From NCBI RefSeq assembly GCF_014084125.1, contig NZ_CP048405.1, forward strand, positions 2,170,001-2,234,000: 64,000 nt of DNA. Reading direction: 5' to 3'. Of the stretch, positions 35,028 through 43,060 are shown piece after piece. Each line of letters begins with the position of its first letter. Position 1 is the first letter of the stretch. The notes beneath the pieces are model-generated. The model saw only the letters and a program-made list of their open reading frames with translations. It had not been told where the DNA came from and ran no database searches. The position numbers and the translations under genes are program-made. Origin of the DNA: Streptacidiphilus sp. PB12-B1b (GTDB lineage Bacteria > Actinomycetota > Actinomycetes > Streptomycetales > Streptomycetaceae).

Positions 35028-35209
35028 GACGGGGTCTCCGGGGTGAGGGTGCAGAAGGCGGCGGCGAGCCTCTGGGCGCCAGTGAGGTCGGGGCCTGAAG
35101 CGGGGCGCGGCATCCAGCGTGCGCAGGCGGCGGGGATTCCGGACCGGGGAAGGGTGACGAAGGACCCGGTGCTGAGGGCGACCGTGCCGGACAGGTGCTC
35201 GGCGATCAC
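35024..35209 (-). CDS. 61-aa hypothetical protein
   Basis: No recognised motif; it contains two isolated cysteines and mostly short aliphatic residues. GTG 35209 overlaps the stop of the upstream 85-aa gene by 4 nt (35206-35209) and its stop overlaps the next start by 4 nt. The overlaps are the main evidence that it is real. Confidence 0.55.
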   Translation of the reverse strand: MIAEHLSGTVALSTGSFVTLPRSGIPAACARWMPRPASGPDLTGAQRLAAAFCTLTPETPS

Positions 35210-35463
35210 GACGCCGCCCCCCGGTGCTCGGGGCAAGCGACGACGGCCCACACCAAATGCTCGCCCGGGCGGACCTCGGTGCGGACGTGGCCCGCACGCA
35301 GCAGCTCGCCGCTGGGGCGGCCGCAGACGATGCAGGCTCGGGCGTGGAGTTGGGCGTCGGTGAAGAGTCGTCCCGGTGAGTCGGGCATCGGCAGGGCGGC
35401 TTCGATGGTTCTGTCGTGCATGTAGTCAGCATCGACGCTTTGACTCATCCGCAGCAGGGACAC
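35206..35463 (-). CDS. zinc-knuckle protein, first gene of the tiny-gene operon
   Basis: Up to 85 aa, with CIVCGRPSGELLRAGH (about 44-59) and VACPEHRG near the C-terminus giving Cys-x2-Cys ... Cys-x2-His, a probable zinc site. The start is uncertain: GTG 35463, ATG 35448 or ATG 35421 (which gives 71 aa); none has a clear ribosome site, so translation may be leaderless. It is divergent from the XRE regulator at 35542. Confidence 0.6.
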   Translation of the reverse strand: MSLLRMSQSVDADYMHDRTIEAALPMPDSPGRLFTDAQLHARACIVCGRPSGELLRAGHVRTEVRPGEHLVWAVVACPEHRGAAS

Positions 35464-35541
35464 GGTGAGTACCCACGGCGTCCCTCTCTGTACGCAATAC
35501 TCGGATGACCCTCAAGCCTCGCCGATCGGCAGGGAGTTGCC

Positions 35542-36822
35542 GTGACACCACCCTTCGCCCTCCCCGCGAACCTCCTCGGCGACCCGGCGTTCATCGCCGC
35601 CTGCCAGGACCGGCGCATCGGTGACGTCTTCCAACTCCTCAAAAGCCGGGCAGGGATCTACCCTGCGCGCATCGCCAGACTCACCGGCTTCACCACCAGC
35701 CGCGTCACCGAATACCTGAGCGGCACCCGTGTCATCACCAACATCCAGGTCATCGAACGCGTGGCCGACGGTCTCCGGATTCCCGGGCATCTCCTCGGAC
35801 TCGCCCGCCGCACCTGGGAAGCCGACCAAGGGCGGGAGGACCTCCCCGGCACCGCAATCAGCACCGAGACCTGGGAAATCCTGGACACCCTCACCCGCTC
35901 CACCGTCAGCCCCGACGTCCTGCTCCACCTCGAAGCCGCAGTCCTTCACAACGCCACCCTCTACCCCTCCACGCCTCCCGGCCGGCTCATCCCGGGGATG
36001 ACCCGGCAACTCGCAAAGCTCCACCGACTGCTCGACCAACCCCAGGCCGTCACAGCCCGCCGCCGCTGCGTACAACTTCTCGGGGTCCTGTGCGGCCTCA
36101 TGGGTCTCGCTTACCTGGACACCGGTGACACCGTGCAGTCGAGCGCCCTCATCCACCTCGGCCAGATCGCGGCCACCGAAGGCGAAGACGACGCTCTGAC
36201 CGCATGGCTGCTGACCATGCAGAGCATCGGCCTGTTCGCCGCCCATCGCGTCGACCAGGCGAGCGAACTCCTCGTCCGGGCCGACCGTCTCGCCGAAGCC
36301 GCACCCCCCAGGCGCCGCGCCTGGGTCACCGCCAACCTCGCCCGCGCGCAGGCCGCCACCGGCAGACGCGACGCGGCCCTGCGCGCTCTCGACCGGTCCG
36401 CCGCCTTCCTCGCCGTTTCCGATGAGATCGGCGGCATCGACTTCTTCACCGGTGCCCGACTCGACGGGATCGCCGGTACGACCCGCTTCCTGATGGGCGA
36501 CCACGACGCCGCCAGTGCCCTCCTGGAGACATCCCTCACGTGGCGCGACCAGGCCGACGCGAAGGGCCGCGCCCTGCTCACCTACGACCTCGCGGACTGC
36601 CGCGTCGGCACCGGTGACATCGACGAGGCGTGCAGACTCGGCCACCGGGCACTCGACATCGCTGCCGGAAGCGACGTACGGCCCACCATCATCCGAGCCC
36701 AGGCACTCCAGGCGTCCCTTCGGCCATGGAAGGCGCTGCCGCAGGTCATCCGGCTCGCGGGCCGCATGAGAGAGTCGCACCAGACCTTCCACCGAGAGGA
36801 CTTCGCTGGTGCGCTGGATTAG
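35542..36822 (+). CDS. XRE-family regulator with TPR-like C-terminus
   Basis: The 426-aa protein has a Cro/CI-type HTH (about 22-85, IARLTGFTTSRVTEYLSG) and a long alpha-helical C-domain with TPR-like repeats (about 150-410). This is a common Streptomyces architecture in which peptides or partners bind the TPR region. GTG 35542 has CAGGGAG upstream. It overlaps the NUDIX gene by 14 bp and is divergent from the four tiny genes, which are its most likely targets (inference). Confidence 0.82.
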   Translation: MTPPFALPANLLGDPAFIAACQDRRIGDVFQLLKSRAGIYPARIARLTGFTTSRVTEYLSGTRVITNIQVIERVADGLRIPGHLLGLARRTWEADQGREDLPGTAISTETWEILDTLTRSTVSPDVLLHLEAAVLHNATLYPSTPPGRLIPGMTRQLAKLHRLLDQPQAVTARRRCVQLLGVLCGLMGLAYLDTGDTVQSSALIHLGQIAATEGEDDALTAWLLTMQSIGLFAAHRVDQASELLVRADRLAEAAPPRRRAWVTANLARAQAATGRRDAALRALDRSAAFLAVSDEIGGIDFFTGARLDGIAGTTRFLMGDHDAASALLETSLTWRDQADAKGRALLTYDLADCRVGTGDIDEACRLGHRALDIAAGSDVRPTIIRAQALQASLRPWKALPQVIRLAGRMRESHQTFHREDFAGALD

Positions 36823-37354
36823 CCATGGACGACACCTCGTGTACGGCAGCGACTACGTGAACGTGTGGCTGGACGATGTCGAGGTGCCGGGCCTGGGCCG
36901 GTTGCAGCACCACGTCCTCACCATGCCCCGGCCATCCACGACGTCCGTGGTCACCGACGAGCAGGGGCGCTTTCTGCTGCTGTGGCGGCACCGGTTCATC
37001 ACCGACACCTGGGGCTGGGAGGTTCCGGCGGGCTGGGCAGACCCCGGCGAGGACCCTGCCGGGGCGATCGGCAGGGAGGTCGAGGAAGAGACAGGGTGGC
37101 GCCCGGGGAAGATCGTCCCCCTGATCGCCTACAACGCGCTGAGCGGCATCTCCACGATGCGGTTCAACAGCTTCCACGTGACGGACTGCGAGTACATCGG
37201 GCCGCCGAAGGACCGTAGCGAGTCCTCTCGCATCGAATGGATACCTGAAGCCGAGGTGGTCAGACTCATCGCGGCCGGACAGGTTGCGGACGGCCCCTCA
37301 CTGACGGCGCTCTGCTACTTCCTTGGCCCCCACCGAACCGCAACCAACGCCTGA
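36809..37354 (+). CDS. NUDIX hydrolase
   Basis: The 181-aa protein has a full NUDIX box, spanning GWADPGEDPAGAIGRE and the adjoining VEEETGW (about residues 76-98). It hydrolyses nucleoside diphosphates linked to another moiety; the surrounding sequence resembles ADP-ribose pyrophosphatase-like members. GTG 36809 lies within the XRE gene's end (14-bp overlap), so the two proteins are co-translated. Confidence 0.88.
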   Translation: MRWISHGRHLVYGSDYVNVWLDDVEVPGLGRLQHHVLTMPRPSTTSVVTDEQGRFLLLWRHRFITDTWGWEVPAGWADPGEDPAGAIGREVEEETGWRPGKIVPLIAYNALSGISTMRFNSFHVTDCEYIGPPKDRSESSRIEWIPEAEVVRLIAAGQVADGPSLTALCYFLGPHRTATNA

Positions 37355-37595
37355 GCCCCCGCGCCTCGTACCGGTGCGGTACCACGCGGGTGTGGCGCTG
37401 ATCGTGCACGTCGCGGACGTCTCGCGGCTCACGGCGCACCACGCCGATGTCCACCTGTCCTTCGAGGGGGTGCGGTTCACGATCACGACCCACGACGCGG
37501 GCGACCGGCTGACGATCGCCGACTTCAACCTTGCCGAGCGCATCGACGCGATCGCCGCCGGGCACGCCGCCTCCTGGGACGTCGCGGGGATCTGA
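37323..37595 (+). CDS. hypothetical protein, up to 90 aa
   Basis: The frame overlaps the NUDIX end by 32 bp if TTG 37323 is used; GTG 37374 gives 73 aa and no overlap. The product has a beta-rich pattern (VHLSFEGVRFTITTHDAG) and a C-terminal helix (LAERIDAIAAGHA), without a known family. It probably belongs to the XRE-NUDIX unit. Confidence 0.5.
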   Translation: MAPTEPQPTPEPPRLVPVRYHAGVALIVHVADVSRLTAHHADVHLSFEGVRFTITTHDAGDRLTIADFNLAERIDAIAAGHAASWDVAGI

Positions 37596-37606
37596 GAAGC
37601 CGTGGC

Positions 37607-37930
37607 CTAGCGGGGCGTGGTTTCGGTGGTGAGCCAGCGGAGGTAGTCGGTGCTGGCTCGGGGGATGTCGGTGGAGATGATCTCCGGGGTGTCGTAGGTG
37701 TGGACGCGCTTGATCAGGGCTTCGAGGGCGTCGTACAGGGCGGCCGGGAGTTTGTAGACGACGCGCCACTCCTGGGTCTCCTGGACCGCGCCGTCCCACC
37801 AGTACACGGAGCGGATCGGGCCGTCGATCTGGGCGCATGCCGCAGCGCGGGCCTCGACGGCGGCGCGGGCCAGTTCGGCGGCGCCCTCGGCGGTGTCGGT
37901 GGTGGTCAGCACGGTGATGTACCCGGCCAT
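37607..37930 (-). CDS. cutA: divalent-cation tolerance protein CutA
   Basis: The 107-aa product matches the trimeric PII-like CutA1 family. ARAAVEARAAACAQIDGPI, SVYWWDGAVQETQEW and YDTPEIIS are its conserved blocks. The precise role (copper tolerance or signalling) is debated. ATG 37930 has GGGAGGG upstream. It lies downstream of agmatine deiminase on the same strand, 104 bp after its stop. Confidence 0.92.
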   Translation of the reverse strand: MAGYITVLTTTDTAEGAAELARAAVEARAAACAQIDGPIRSVYWWDGAVQETQEWRVVYKLPAALYDALEALIKRVHTYDTPEIISTDIPRASTDYLRWLTTETTPR

Positions 37931-38034
37931 GGAACCCTCCCTGGATCGGGCTGCGGCGGCGTACGGGAGCCTACCCGTTGTCCGCTGCGGTACCCGGGAG
38001 GGTGTTCCACGGCGTGGTGTCGGGGTGTGGCGAG

Positions 38035-39078
38035 TCAGGCGCGGGGCTGCTGCTGGGTGATGCAGTGGATGCCGCCGCCGTTGGCGAAGATCTCGCGGGC
38101 ATCGACCAACTCGACCGTGCGGTCCGGGAAGTACTCTGCGAAGATCGCGGCGGCCTCCTGGTCGCGGGGGTCGTCGAAGGCGCAGAGGACGACCGCGCCG
38201 TTGCACAGGTAGTGGTTGATGTAGGAGTAGTCGACCGGCTCGCCGTCCTCCTCGAACAGGACGGTGGGGGCCGGGATTTCAACGACCTCCAGGAGCCGGC
38301 CGCGGGCGTCGGTGGAGGTGCGCAGCAGCGCGGCGATCTGCTGGGTGACCTCGTGGTCGGGGTGGGCCGGGTCGGTCTGGGTGTGGACGGCGACCACGCC
38401 GGGCCGCAGGAAGGCGGCGACGATGTCGATGTGGCCGCGGGTGCCGAAGCGCTGGTAGTCGCGGGTGAGGCCGCGCGGCACCCAGATCGCCTTGGTGGTG
38501 CCCAGGTGGGCGTGGATCTCGGCTTCGACCTGCTCCTTGGTCCAGTCGGAGTTGCGGCCCTCGCCGAGTTGCACGGTCTCGGTGAGCAGCACGGTGCCCT
38601 CGCCGTCCACGTGGATGCCGCCGCCCTCGTTGATCAGGCGGGAGGCGAAGCGGCGCACTCCGGCGAGGTTGGCGACCTCCTCGGCGATGTCCTGGTCGTA
38701 CTCCCAACTGGCCCACTCCTGCGCGCCCCAGCCGTTGAACACCCAGTCGGCGGCGGCGACCTGGCCCTGGCCGTCGGTGAGGAAGGTAGGGCCGATGTCC
38801 CGCATCCAGGCGTCGTCCAACGGGCGTTCCACGATCTCGACCTGGTCGGAGAGGTAGCGCCGGACGTCGTCGGCCTCACCGTTGTTGGCGATCAGCGTGA
38901 CCGGCTCGTAGCGGACGATGGTGTTGGCCACGGCGGCCCACGCCTCGCGGGCGGCGTGCAGCTCGTCCTCGCCGAAGGTCTCGTTGGCGGTGGGGAAGGC
39001 CATCCAGGTGCGGTCGTGCGGCTGCCACTCGGCGGGCATGCCGAAGCCCAGCTCGGCCGGGGTCTGATCGGTGGTCAT
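38035..39078 (-). CDS. aguA: agmatine deiminase
   Basis: The 347-aa enzyme of the guanidino-group-modifying family converts agmatine to N-carbamoylputrescine and ammonia. The catalytic Cys is in NGGGIHCITQQQ at the C-terminus (about 338). The His and Asp partners lie in RGHIDIVAAF (about 217), and WMRDIGPTF (about 93) is the conserved substrate loop. ATG 39078 has AAGGAT upstream. It lies 47 bp after a urease-like ureC and is probably in the same operon. No N-carbamoylputrescine amidase is in the window. Confidence 0.92.
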   Translation of the reverse strand: MTTDQTPAELGFGMPAEWQPHDRTWMAFPTANETFGEDELHAAREAWAAVANTIVRYEPVTLIANNGEADDVRRYLSDQVEIVERPLDDAWMRDIGPTFLTDGQGQVAAADWVFNGWGAQEWASWEYDQDIAEEVANLAGVRRFASRLINEGGGIHVDGEGTVLLTETVQLGEGRNSDWTKEQVEAEIHAHLGTTKAIWVPRGLTRDYQRFGTRGHIDIVAAFLRPGVVAVHTQTDPAHPDHEVTQQIAALLRTSTDARGRLLEVVEIPAPTVLFEEDGEPVDYSYINHYLCNGAVVLCAFDDPRDQEAAAIFAEYFPDRTVELVDAREIFANGGGIHCITQQQPRA

Positions 39079-39096
39079 GAGTAGCAATCCTTAAGG

Positions 39097-39135
39097 GAGT
39101 TCAGACAGAGAGTTCAGGCAGAGGTTCAGAGGAAG
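39097..39135. repeat. three-copy 13-nt repeat at the ureC stop
   Basis: GAGTTCAGACAGA (39097-39109), GAGTTCAGGCAGA (39110-39122) and a divergent third copy (39123-39135) run through the ureC stop codon into its last codons. The layout suggests duplication of the gene's end. Confidence 0.6.
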
Positions 39136-40889
39136 TAGAGACGGCTGAGGGAGACCGAGTCGGCGGGCTCGGAGCGCAGCGGCTCGCCGTCCAGGGAGAC
39201 CAGTCCGGTGCGGGTGTCGACGTCCACTGCTCCGAGCCGGTGGTTGCGGATCATGTCGCGCGGGCCGATGGTGCGGGTGTTGCGGACGGCGACGCGGCGT
39301 CGGCGGGTGGGGAGCCGGTCGCCGTGGTCGAGGGCGGTCTGCGAGACGAAGGCCACCGAGATGTCGGCGGGGGTGGAGCCGTGGGCACCGAACTGTGGTC
39401 CCAGCACCAGGGGTTCGCAGCGGTCGGTGGAGGCGTTGGGGTCGCCGGTGACGCCGTAGGCGGGGAATCCGGCCTTGAGGACGAGCTGGGGCTTGGCGCC
39501 GAAGTGGTCGGTGCGCCACAGCACGATGTCGGCGAGCTTGCCGGGTTCGAGGGAGCCGATCTCGTGGGCGAGGCCGTGGGCGATGGCGGGGTTGATGGTG
39601 AGTTTGGCGATGTAGCGCAGGACGCGTTCGTTGTCGTCGCCGCCGCCGGTGTCGCCGTAGGAGCCGGTGCCGTCCAGCGGGCCGAGCTCGAGTTTCATCT
39701 TCCCGGCCATGGCCAGGGTGCGGCGGACGGTCTCGCCGGCCCGGCCCATGCCCTGGGCGTCGGAGGAGGTGATGGCGATGACGCCGAGGTCGTGCAGGAT
39801 GTCCTCGGCGCCCATGGTGCCGGCCCGGATGCGGTCGCGGGCCATGGCGGCGTCGCCGGGCAGGTCGATCTTCAGGTCGTGGGCGGAGACGATCATGCCG
39901 AAGTGCTCGCCGAGGGCGTCCCGGCCGTAGGGCAGCGTGGGGTTGGTGGAGGAGCCGATGACGTTGGGGACGCCGGCCATCTTCATGACGTTGGGCACGT
40001 GCCCGCCGCCGCAGCCCTCGATGTGGAAGGCGTGGATGGTGCGTCCGGCCAGGACGGCGAGGGTGTCCTCGACCGAGAGGCACTCGTTCAGGCCGTCGGT
40101 GTGCAGGGCGACCTGGACGTCGTGCTCGTCGGCGACACGCAGGGCGGTGTCCAGGGCGCGGGTGTGGGCGCCCATGTCCTCGTGCACCTTGAAGCCGCAG
40201 GCGCCGCCCTCGGCCAGGGCCTCGACCAGCGGGGCGTCGTCGGAGGAGGAGCCGCGCGCCAGGAAGCCGATGTTGACCGGCCAGGCGTCGAAGGCGTTGA
40301 AGGCGTGCCGCAGCGCCCAGGGGGAGTTGACGCCGACGCCCCACACCGGGCCGAACTCCTGGCCGATGATGGTGGTGGTGCCGGACGCCAGCGACGCCTC
40401 CATGATCCGCGGCGACAGCAGGTGGACGTGGGTGTCGATGGCGCCGGCGGTGGCGATCATGCCCTCGCCGGAGACGATGGTGGTGCCGGTGCCGACGACC
40501 ACGTCCACGCAGTCGAGGGTGTCGGGGTTGCCGGCGCGGCCGATGGAGCAGATCCGGCCTTCGCGGATGCCGATGCTGGTCTTGCGGATGCCCTGGACGG
40601 CGTCGATCACCAGGACGTTGGAGATGACCAGGTCGCAGGTGTCGCGGACGGCGGCGGCCTTGAGGTGCAGGCCGTCGCGGGCGGTCTTGCCGAAGCCGGC
40701 CAGGAACTCCTCGCCGGGCTGCTGGGAGTCGGACTCGACCCGGATGATCAGGCCGGTGTCGCCCAGCCGGACGCGGTCGCCGGTGCGGGGGCCGTGGACG
40801 GCGATGTAGTCGTGCGGGTCGATGCTGTCGGCGGGGACGGCGCCGGGGCGGCCGTGGCAGCCCTGTGCGTCGAAGCGGCTGGCGCTCAC
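39126..40889 (-). CDS. ureC: urease-like alpha subunit, non-canonical
   Basis: The 587-aa protein is a full-length urease alpha chain. Nickel ligands can be matched: HVH in IDTHVHLLSP, the carbamylated Lys in GFKVHEDMG, His in VALHTDGLNE, His in AFHIEGCGGGH, and Asp in SSDAQGMG. In the mobile flap, the usual MVCHHL is IVSAHDL: gapless alignment keeps the catalytic His, but the flap Cys is Ala and the next His is Asp. HEDWG is HEDMG. An N-terminal extension of about 20 residues contains one Cys. The GTG start overlaps the gamma-beta gene by 4 nt. No ureD/E/F/G accessory genes are present, so nickel loading would have to come from elsewhere. Confidence 0.88.
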   Translation of the reverse strand: MSASRFDAQGCHGRPGAVPADSIDPHDYIAVHGPRTGDRVRLGDTGLIIRVESDSQQPGEEFLAGFGKTARDGLHLKAAAVRDTCDLVISNVLVIDAVQGIRKTSIGIREGRICSIGRAGNPDTLDCVDVVVGTGTTIVSGEGMIATAGAIDTHVHLLSPRIMEASLASGTTTIIGQEFGPVWGVGVNSPWALRHAFNAFDAWPVNIGFLARGSSSDDAPLVEALAEGGACGFKVHEDMGAHTRALDTALRVADEHDVQVALHTDGLNECLSVEDTLAVLAGRTIHAFHIEGCGGGHVPNVMKMAGVPNVIGSSTNPTLPYGRDALGEHFGMIVSAHDLKIDLPGDAAMARDRIRAGTMGAEDILHDLGVIAITSSDAQGMGRAGETVRRTLAMAGKMKLELGPLDGTGSYGDTGGGDDNERVLRYIAKLTINPAIAHGLAHEIGSLEPGKLADIVLWRTDHFGAKPQLVLKAGFPAYGVTGDPNASTDRCEPLVLGPQFGAHGSTPADISVAFVSQTALDHGDRLPTRRRRVAVRNTRTIGPRDMIRNHRLGAVDVDTRTGLVSLDGEPLRSEPADSVSLSRLYFL

Positions 40890-41608
40890 TGGTGGTCCTC
40901 CTCGGCGGCGGGCTGCGGGTCGAAGCTGGTGAGGTAGCCGGTGGCGCGGGCCTTGGCCAGCGCGGCCTCGCGGGCGCCGGGGGCGTCCAGCGGGCCGTCG
41001 ACCAGCCCGGCGAAGCCCACGGCGACGCGCTCGCCGCCGACCGGCAGCAGCGCGACCTCCACCGTGGCACCGGGGTCGAAGCGGACGCTGGAGCCGGCCG
41101 GGACGGCCAGCCGCATGCCGTATGCGGCGGCCCGGTCGAACGCCAGCCGGGGGTTGGACTCGAAGAAGTGGAAGTGCGAGGTGACGGTAATCGGCACCGG
41201 CGAGGTGTTGCGCACCGGCAGCCGCGCCGCGGGCTCGGCGGGCTGGTAGCCCTCGCCCGGGCCGGGCAGGGCCGCGCCGGGGGCGTCCGGGCCGAGGGAG
41301 CCGGCGCCGCGGAAGGGGTCGTCGATGACGCACAGGCGGGTGCCGTCGTCGAAGACGGCTTCGACCTGGAGGGTGGTGACCACGTCGGGGACGCCGGGCA
41401 GGACGTCGTCGGCGGTCAGCACGGTGCGTCCGGCTTCGACGGCCTCGGCCAGGCGGCGGCCGTCGCGGGCGGCCTCGCAGACGGTGTCGGCGATCAGCGC
41501 GGTGGCCTCGGGGACGTTCAGGCGCACGCCCCGCGCGCGCCGGGCGCGGGCCAGCTCCGCCGCGGTGAAGATCAGCAGCCGGTCCCGCTCGGTCGGTGTC
41601 AGTCGCAC
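40886..41608 (-). CDS. ureAB: fused urease gamma-beta subunit
   Basis: The 240-aa protein joins a gamma-like domain (about 1-100, MRLTPTERDRLLIFTAAELA) to a beta-like domain (about 125-230, VTSHFHFFESNPRLAFDR). Fused gamma-beta chains occur in Helicobacter and in a second urease type of some Streptomyces. GTG 41608 has GGGCGAGG upstream. It is the first gene of a unit with ureC and probably the agmatine deiminase gene. A palindrome lies 20-35 nt upstream. Confidence 0.88.
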   Translation of the reverse strand: MRLTPTERDRLLIFTAAELARARRARGVRLNVPEATALIADTVCEAARDGRRLAEAVEAGRTVLTADDVLPGVPDVVTTLQVEAVFDDGTRLCVIDDPFRGAGSLGPDAPGAALPGPGEGYQPAEPAARLPVRNTSPVPITVTSHFHFFESNPRLAFDRAAAYGMRLAVPAGSSVRFDPGATVEVALLPVGGERVAVGFAGLVDGPLDAPGAREAALAKARATGYLTSFDPQPAAEEDHQ

Positions 41609-41627
41609 GGTGCCTCGCCCTAGGATT

Positions 41628-41642
41628 TAGAACGTCGTTCAA
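41628..41642. promoter_or_regulatory. operator-like palindrome before the urease operon
   Basis: GAACG (41630-41634) and CGTTC (41636-41640) are centred on one T and extended by a nearly matching TT/AA, giving TAGAACGTCGTTCAA. The size and symmetry fit a TetR- or GntR-type dimer site, 20-34 nt before the GTG start. Confidence 0.45.
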
Positions 41643-41712
41643 ACATGTGGATGCATTACACCCCCACCCGGCGGCGATGTCCAGCGTGACCCCGGACGGG
41701 CGCTGCCGCAGA

Positions 41713-41775
41713 GCAGACACGCCCGGGTGCGGGGGCGTCCCGGAGGGGGACGCCCGCGCACCCGGGCGTGTCTGC
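41713..41775 (-). terminator. very long hairpin between galE and the urease operon
   Basis: The region 41713-41741 pairs with 41747-41775 over almost 29 bp (ends GCAGACACGCCCGGG / CCCGGGCGTGTCTGC) with a short loop and one or two mismatches. It begins 24 nt past the galE stop and would isolate the two minus-strand units. Confidence 0.8.
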
Positions 41776-41798
41776 GGCGCAGCCCGGCGGGCGGCCGG

Positions 41799-42797
41799 TC
41801 AGGCCAGGACCGCCTGGCGGCGGGAGAACCAGGCCAGGGTGTCGGCGATGCCCTGCTCCAGGCTCAGCTCCGGCCGCCAGTCCAGCAGCCGGGCGGCCTT
41901 GTCGCTGCGGGTGAAGGCCCCCGCGTTGTCGCCCGGGCGCGGGCCGGCCTCCTCGGTGGGCAGTGGGGCGCCGGTCACCGTCTCGAACGCGGCCACCAGC
42001 TCACGCACCGTGGTGCCCTCGCCGGTGCCGAGGTTGATGACCTCGTAGCGGCCGGGGCCGTCGGCGGGCAGCGCCTCGTCGAAGTGCTGCAGCGCGGCGA
42101 CATGGGCCCGGGCCAGGTCCCAGACGTGGACGTAGTCGCGGATGCCGCTGCCGTCGCGGGTCGGCCAGTCGGTGCCGGTGATCCGGAACGGCTCGCCGCT
42201 GCGCCGGGCCTCGATCAGCTTGCCCAGGGCGTGCGAGGGTGCGGCTGCCTGAAGCCCGGTGCGCAGCTGCGGGTCGGCGCCGATGGGGTTGAAGTAGCGC
42301 AGCGAGAGCACCCGCATGCCCTTGGCCTCGGCGGTGTCCTTGAAGACCAGCTCCATCAGCATCTTGGTGCGGGCGTACGGGCTGAGCGGGTCCAGCGCCG
42401 AGGACTCGTCCACGGTGAAGTCCTCGCCCGGGGTGTAGATCGAGGCGGAGGAGCTGAACAGCAGCCGGTCGCAGCCGTTGCGCTGGAGGTGCTCCAGCAG
42501 CGAGACGGTCTTGGCGACGTTCTCCCGGTAGTAGCGCAGCGGCTCGGCGACCGACTCGGGGACGACGATCAGGGCGGCGCAGTGGATGGCGGCGTCGATG
42601 TCGGGGTGCTCGGCGAAGATCCGGTCCAGCAGCGGCCCGTCGGCGATGTCGCCCTCGTAGAAGTCCCGGCCGCCGGTGAACTCGCGGCGGCCGGTCACCA
42701 GGTTGTCGAGGATGACTGGGGTGATCCCATGGTCCAGGCAGGCGGAGGCGACCGTGCTGCCGATGAACCCGGCCCCGCCGGTAATCAGTACCTTCAT
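41799..42797 (-). CDS. galE: UDP-glucose 4-epimerase
   Basis: The 332-aa extended short-chain dehydrogenase has the NAD-binding GGAGFIGS (residues 7-14), Ser in FSSSASIY (about 117-124) and the catalytic Tyr-x3-Lys in SPYARTKMLME (about 141). It interconverts UDP-glucose and UDP-galactose. No galK or galT is adjacent, so a role in exopolysaccharide or cell-wall precursor supply is as likely as galactose catabolism. ATG 42797 has a GGTGGGA site. It is divergent from the SpoIIE phosphatase gene. Confidence 0.92.
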   Translation of the reverse strand: MKVLITGGAGFIGSTVASACLDHGITPVILDNLVTGRREFTGGRDFYEGDIADGPLLDRIFAEHPDIDAAIHCAALIVVPESVAEPLRYYRENVAKTVSLLEHLQRNGCDRLLFSSSASIYTPGEDFTVDESSALDPLSPYARTKMLMELVFKDTAEAKGMRVLSLRYFNPIGADPQLRTGLQAAAPSHALGKLIEARRSGEPFRITGTDWPTRDGSGIRDYVHVWDLARAHVAALQHFDEALPADGPGRYEVINLGTGEGTTVRELVAAFETVTGAPLPTEEAGPRPGDNAGAFTRSDKAARLLDWRPELSLEQGIADTLAWFSRRQAVLA

Positions 42798-42945
42798 GTC
42801 AATCCCACCCCTTCGGACGCCCGGCGCCCCGGATGGCGCCGTCTGGGTTACTGACGTCCGGTTTGCCGAGATGGTTCCGTGACCTGCCCTTGGCCGTTCG
42901 GTGATGCCGGTGATCCGGTATCCGGACAGCGTCGGCATTGCCGTC

Positions 42946-42975
42946 CCGCACTTCATCCGACAGGATGAAGTGCGG
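42946..42975. promoter_or_regulatory. perfect 13-bp inverted repeat in the galE/SpoIIE-phosphatase divergent region
   Basis: CCGCACTTCATCC (42946-42958) and GGATGAAGTGCGG (42963-42975) flank GACA. A further half copy (AAGTGCGGATAA) follows directly. The site lies between divergent starts (42797 and 43061), so an operator or transcript-end hairpin for one promoter is more likely than a gene-end terminator. Confidence 0.6.
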
Positions 42976-43060
42976 AAGTGCGGATAAAACACACGTAGAC
43001 CCGGACGCTGTCCCGGCAGCGCTGGACCGGGCCCGAGCGGCGGACACTGGCGGGAGCAGC

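Noticed and set aside
42938-43060. Upstream start for the SpoIIE phosphatase
   Set aside because: It would translate through the 13-bp inverted repeat and add residues not found before the PAS domain; ATG 43061 has the ribosome site.
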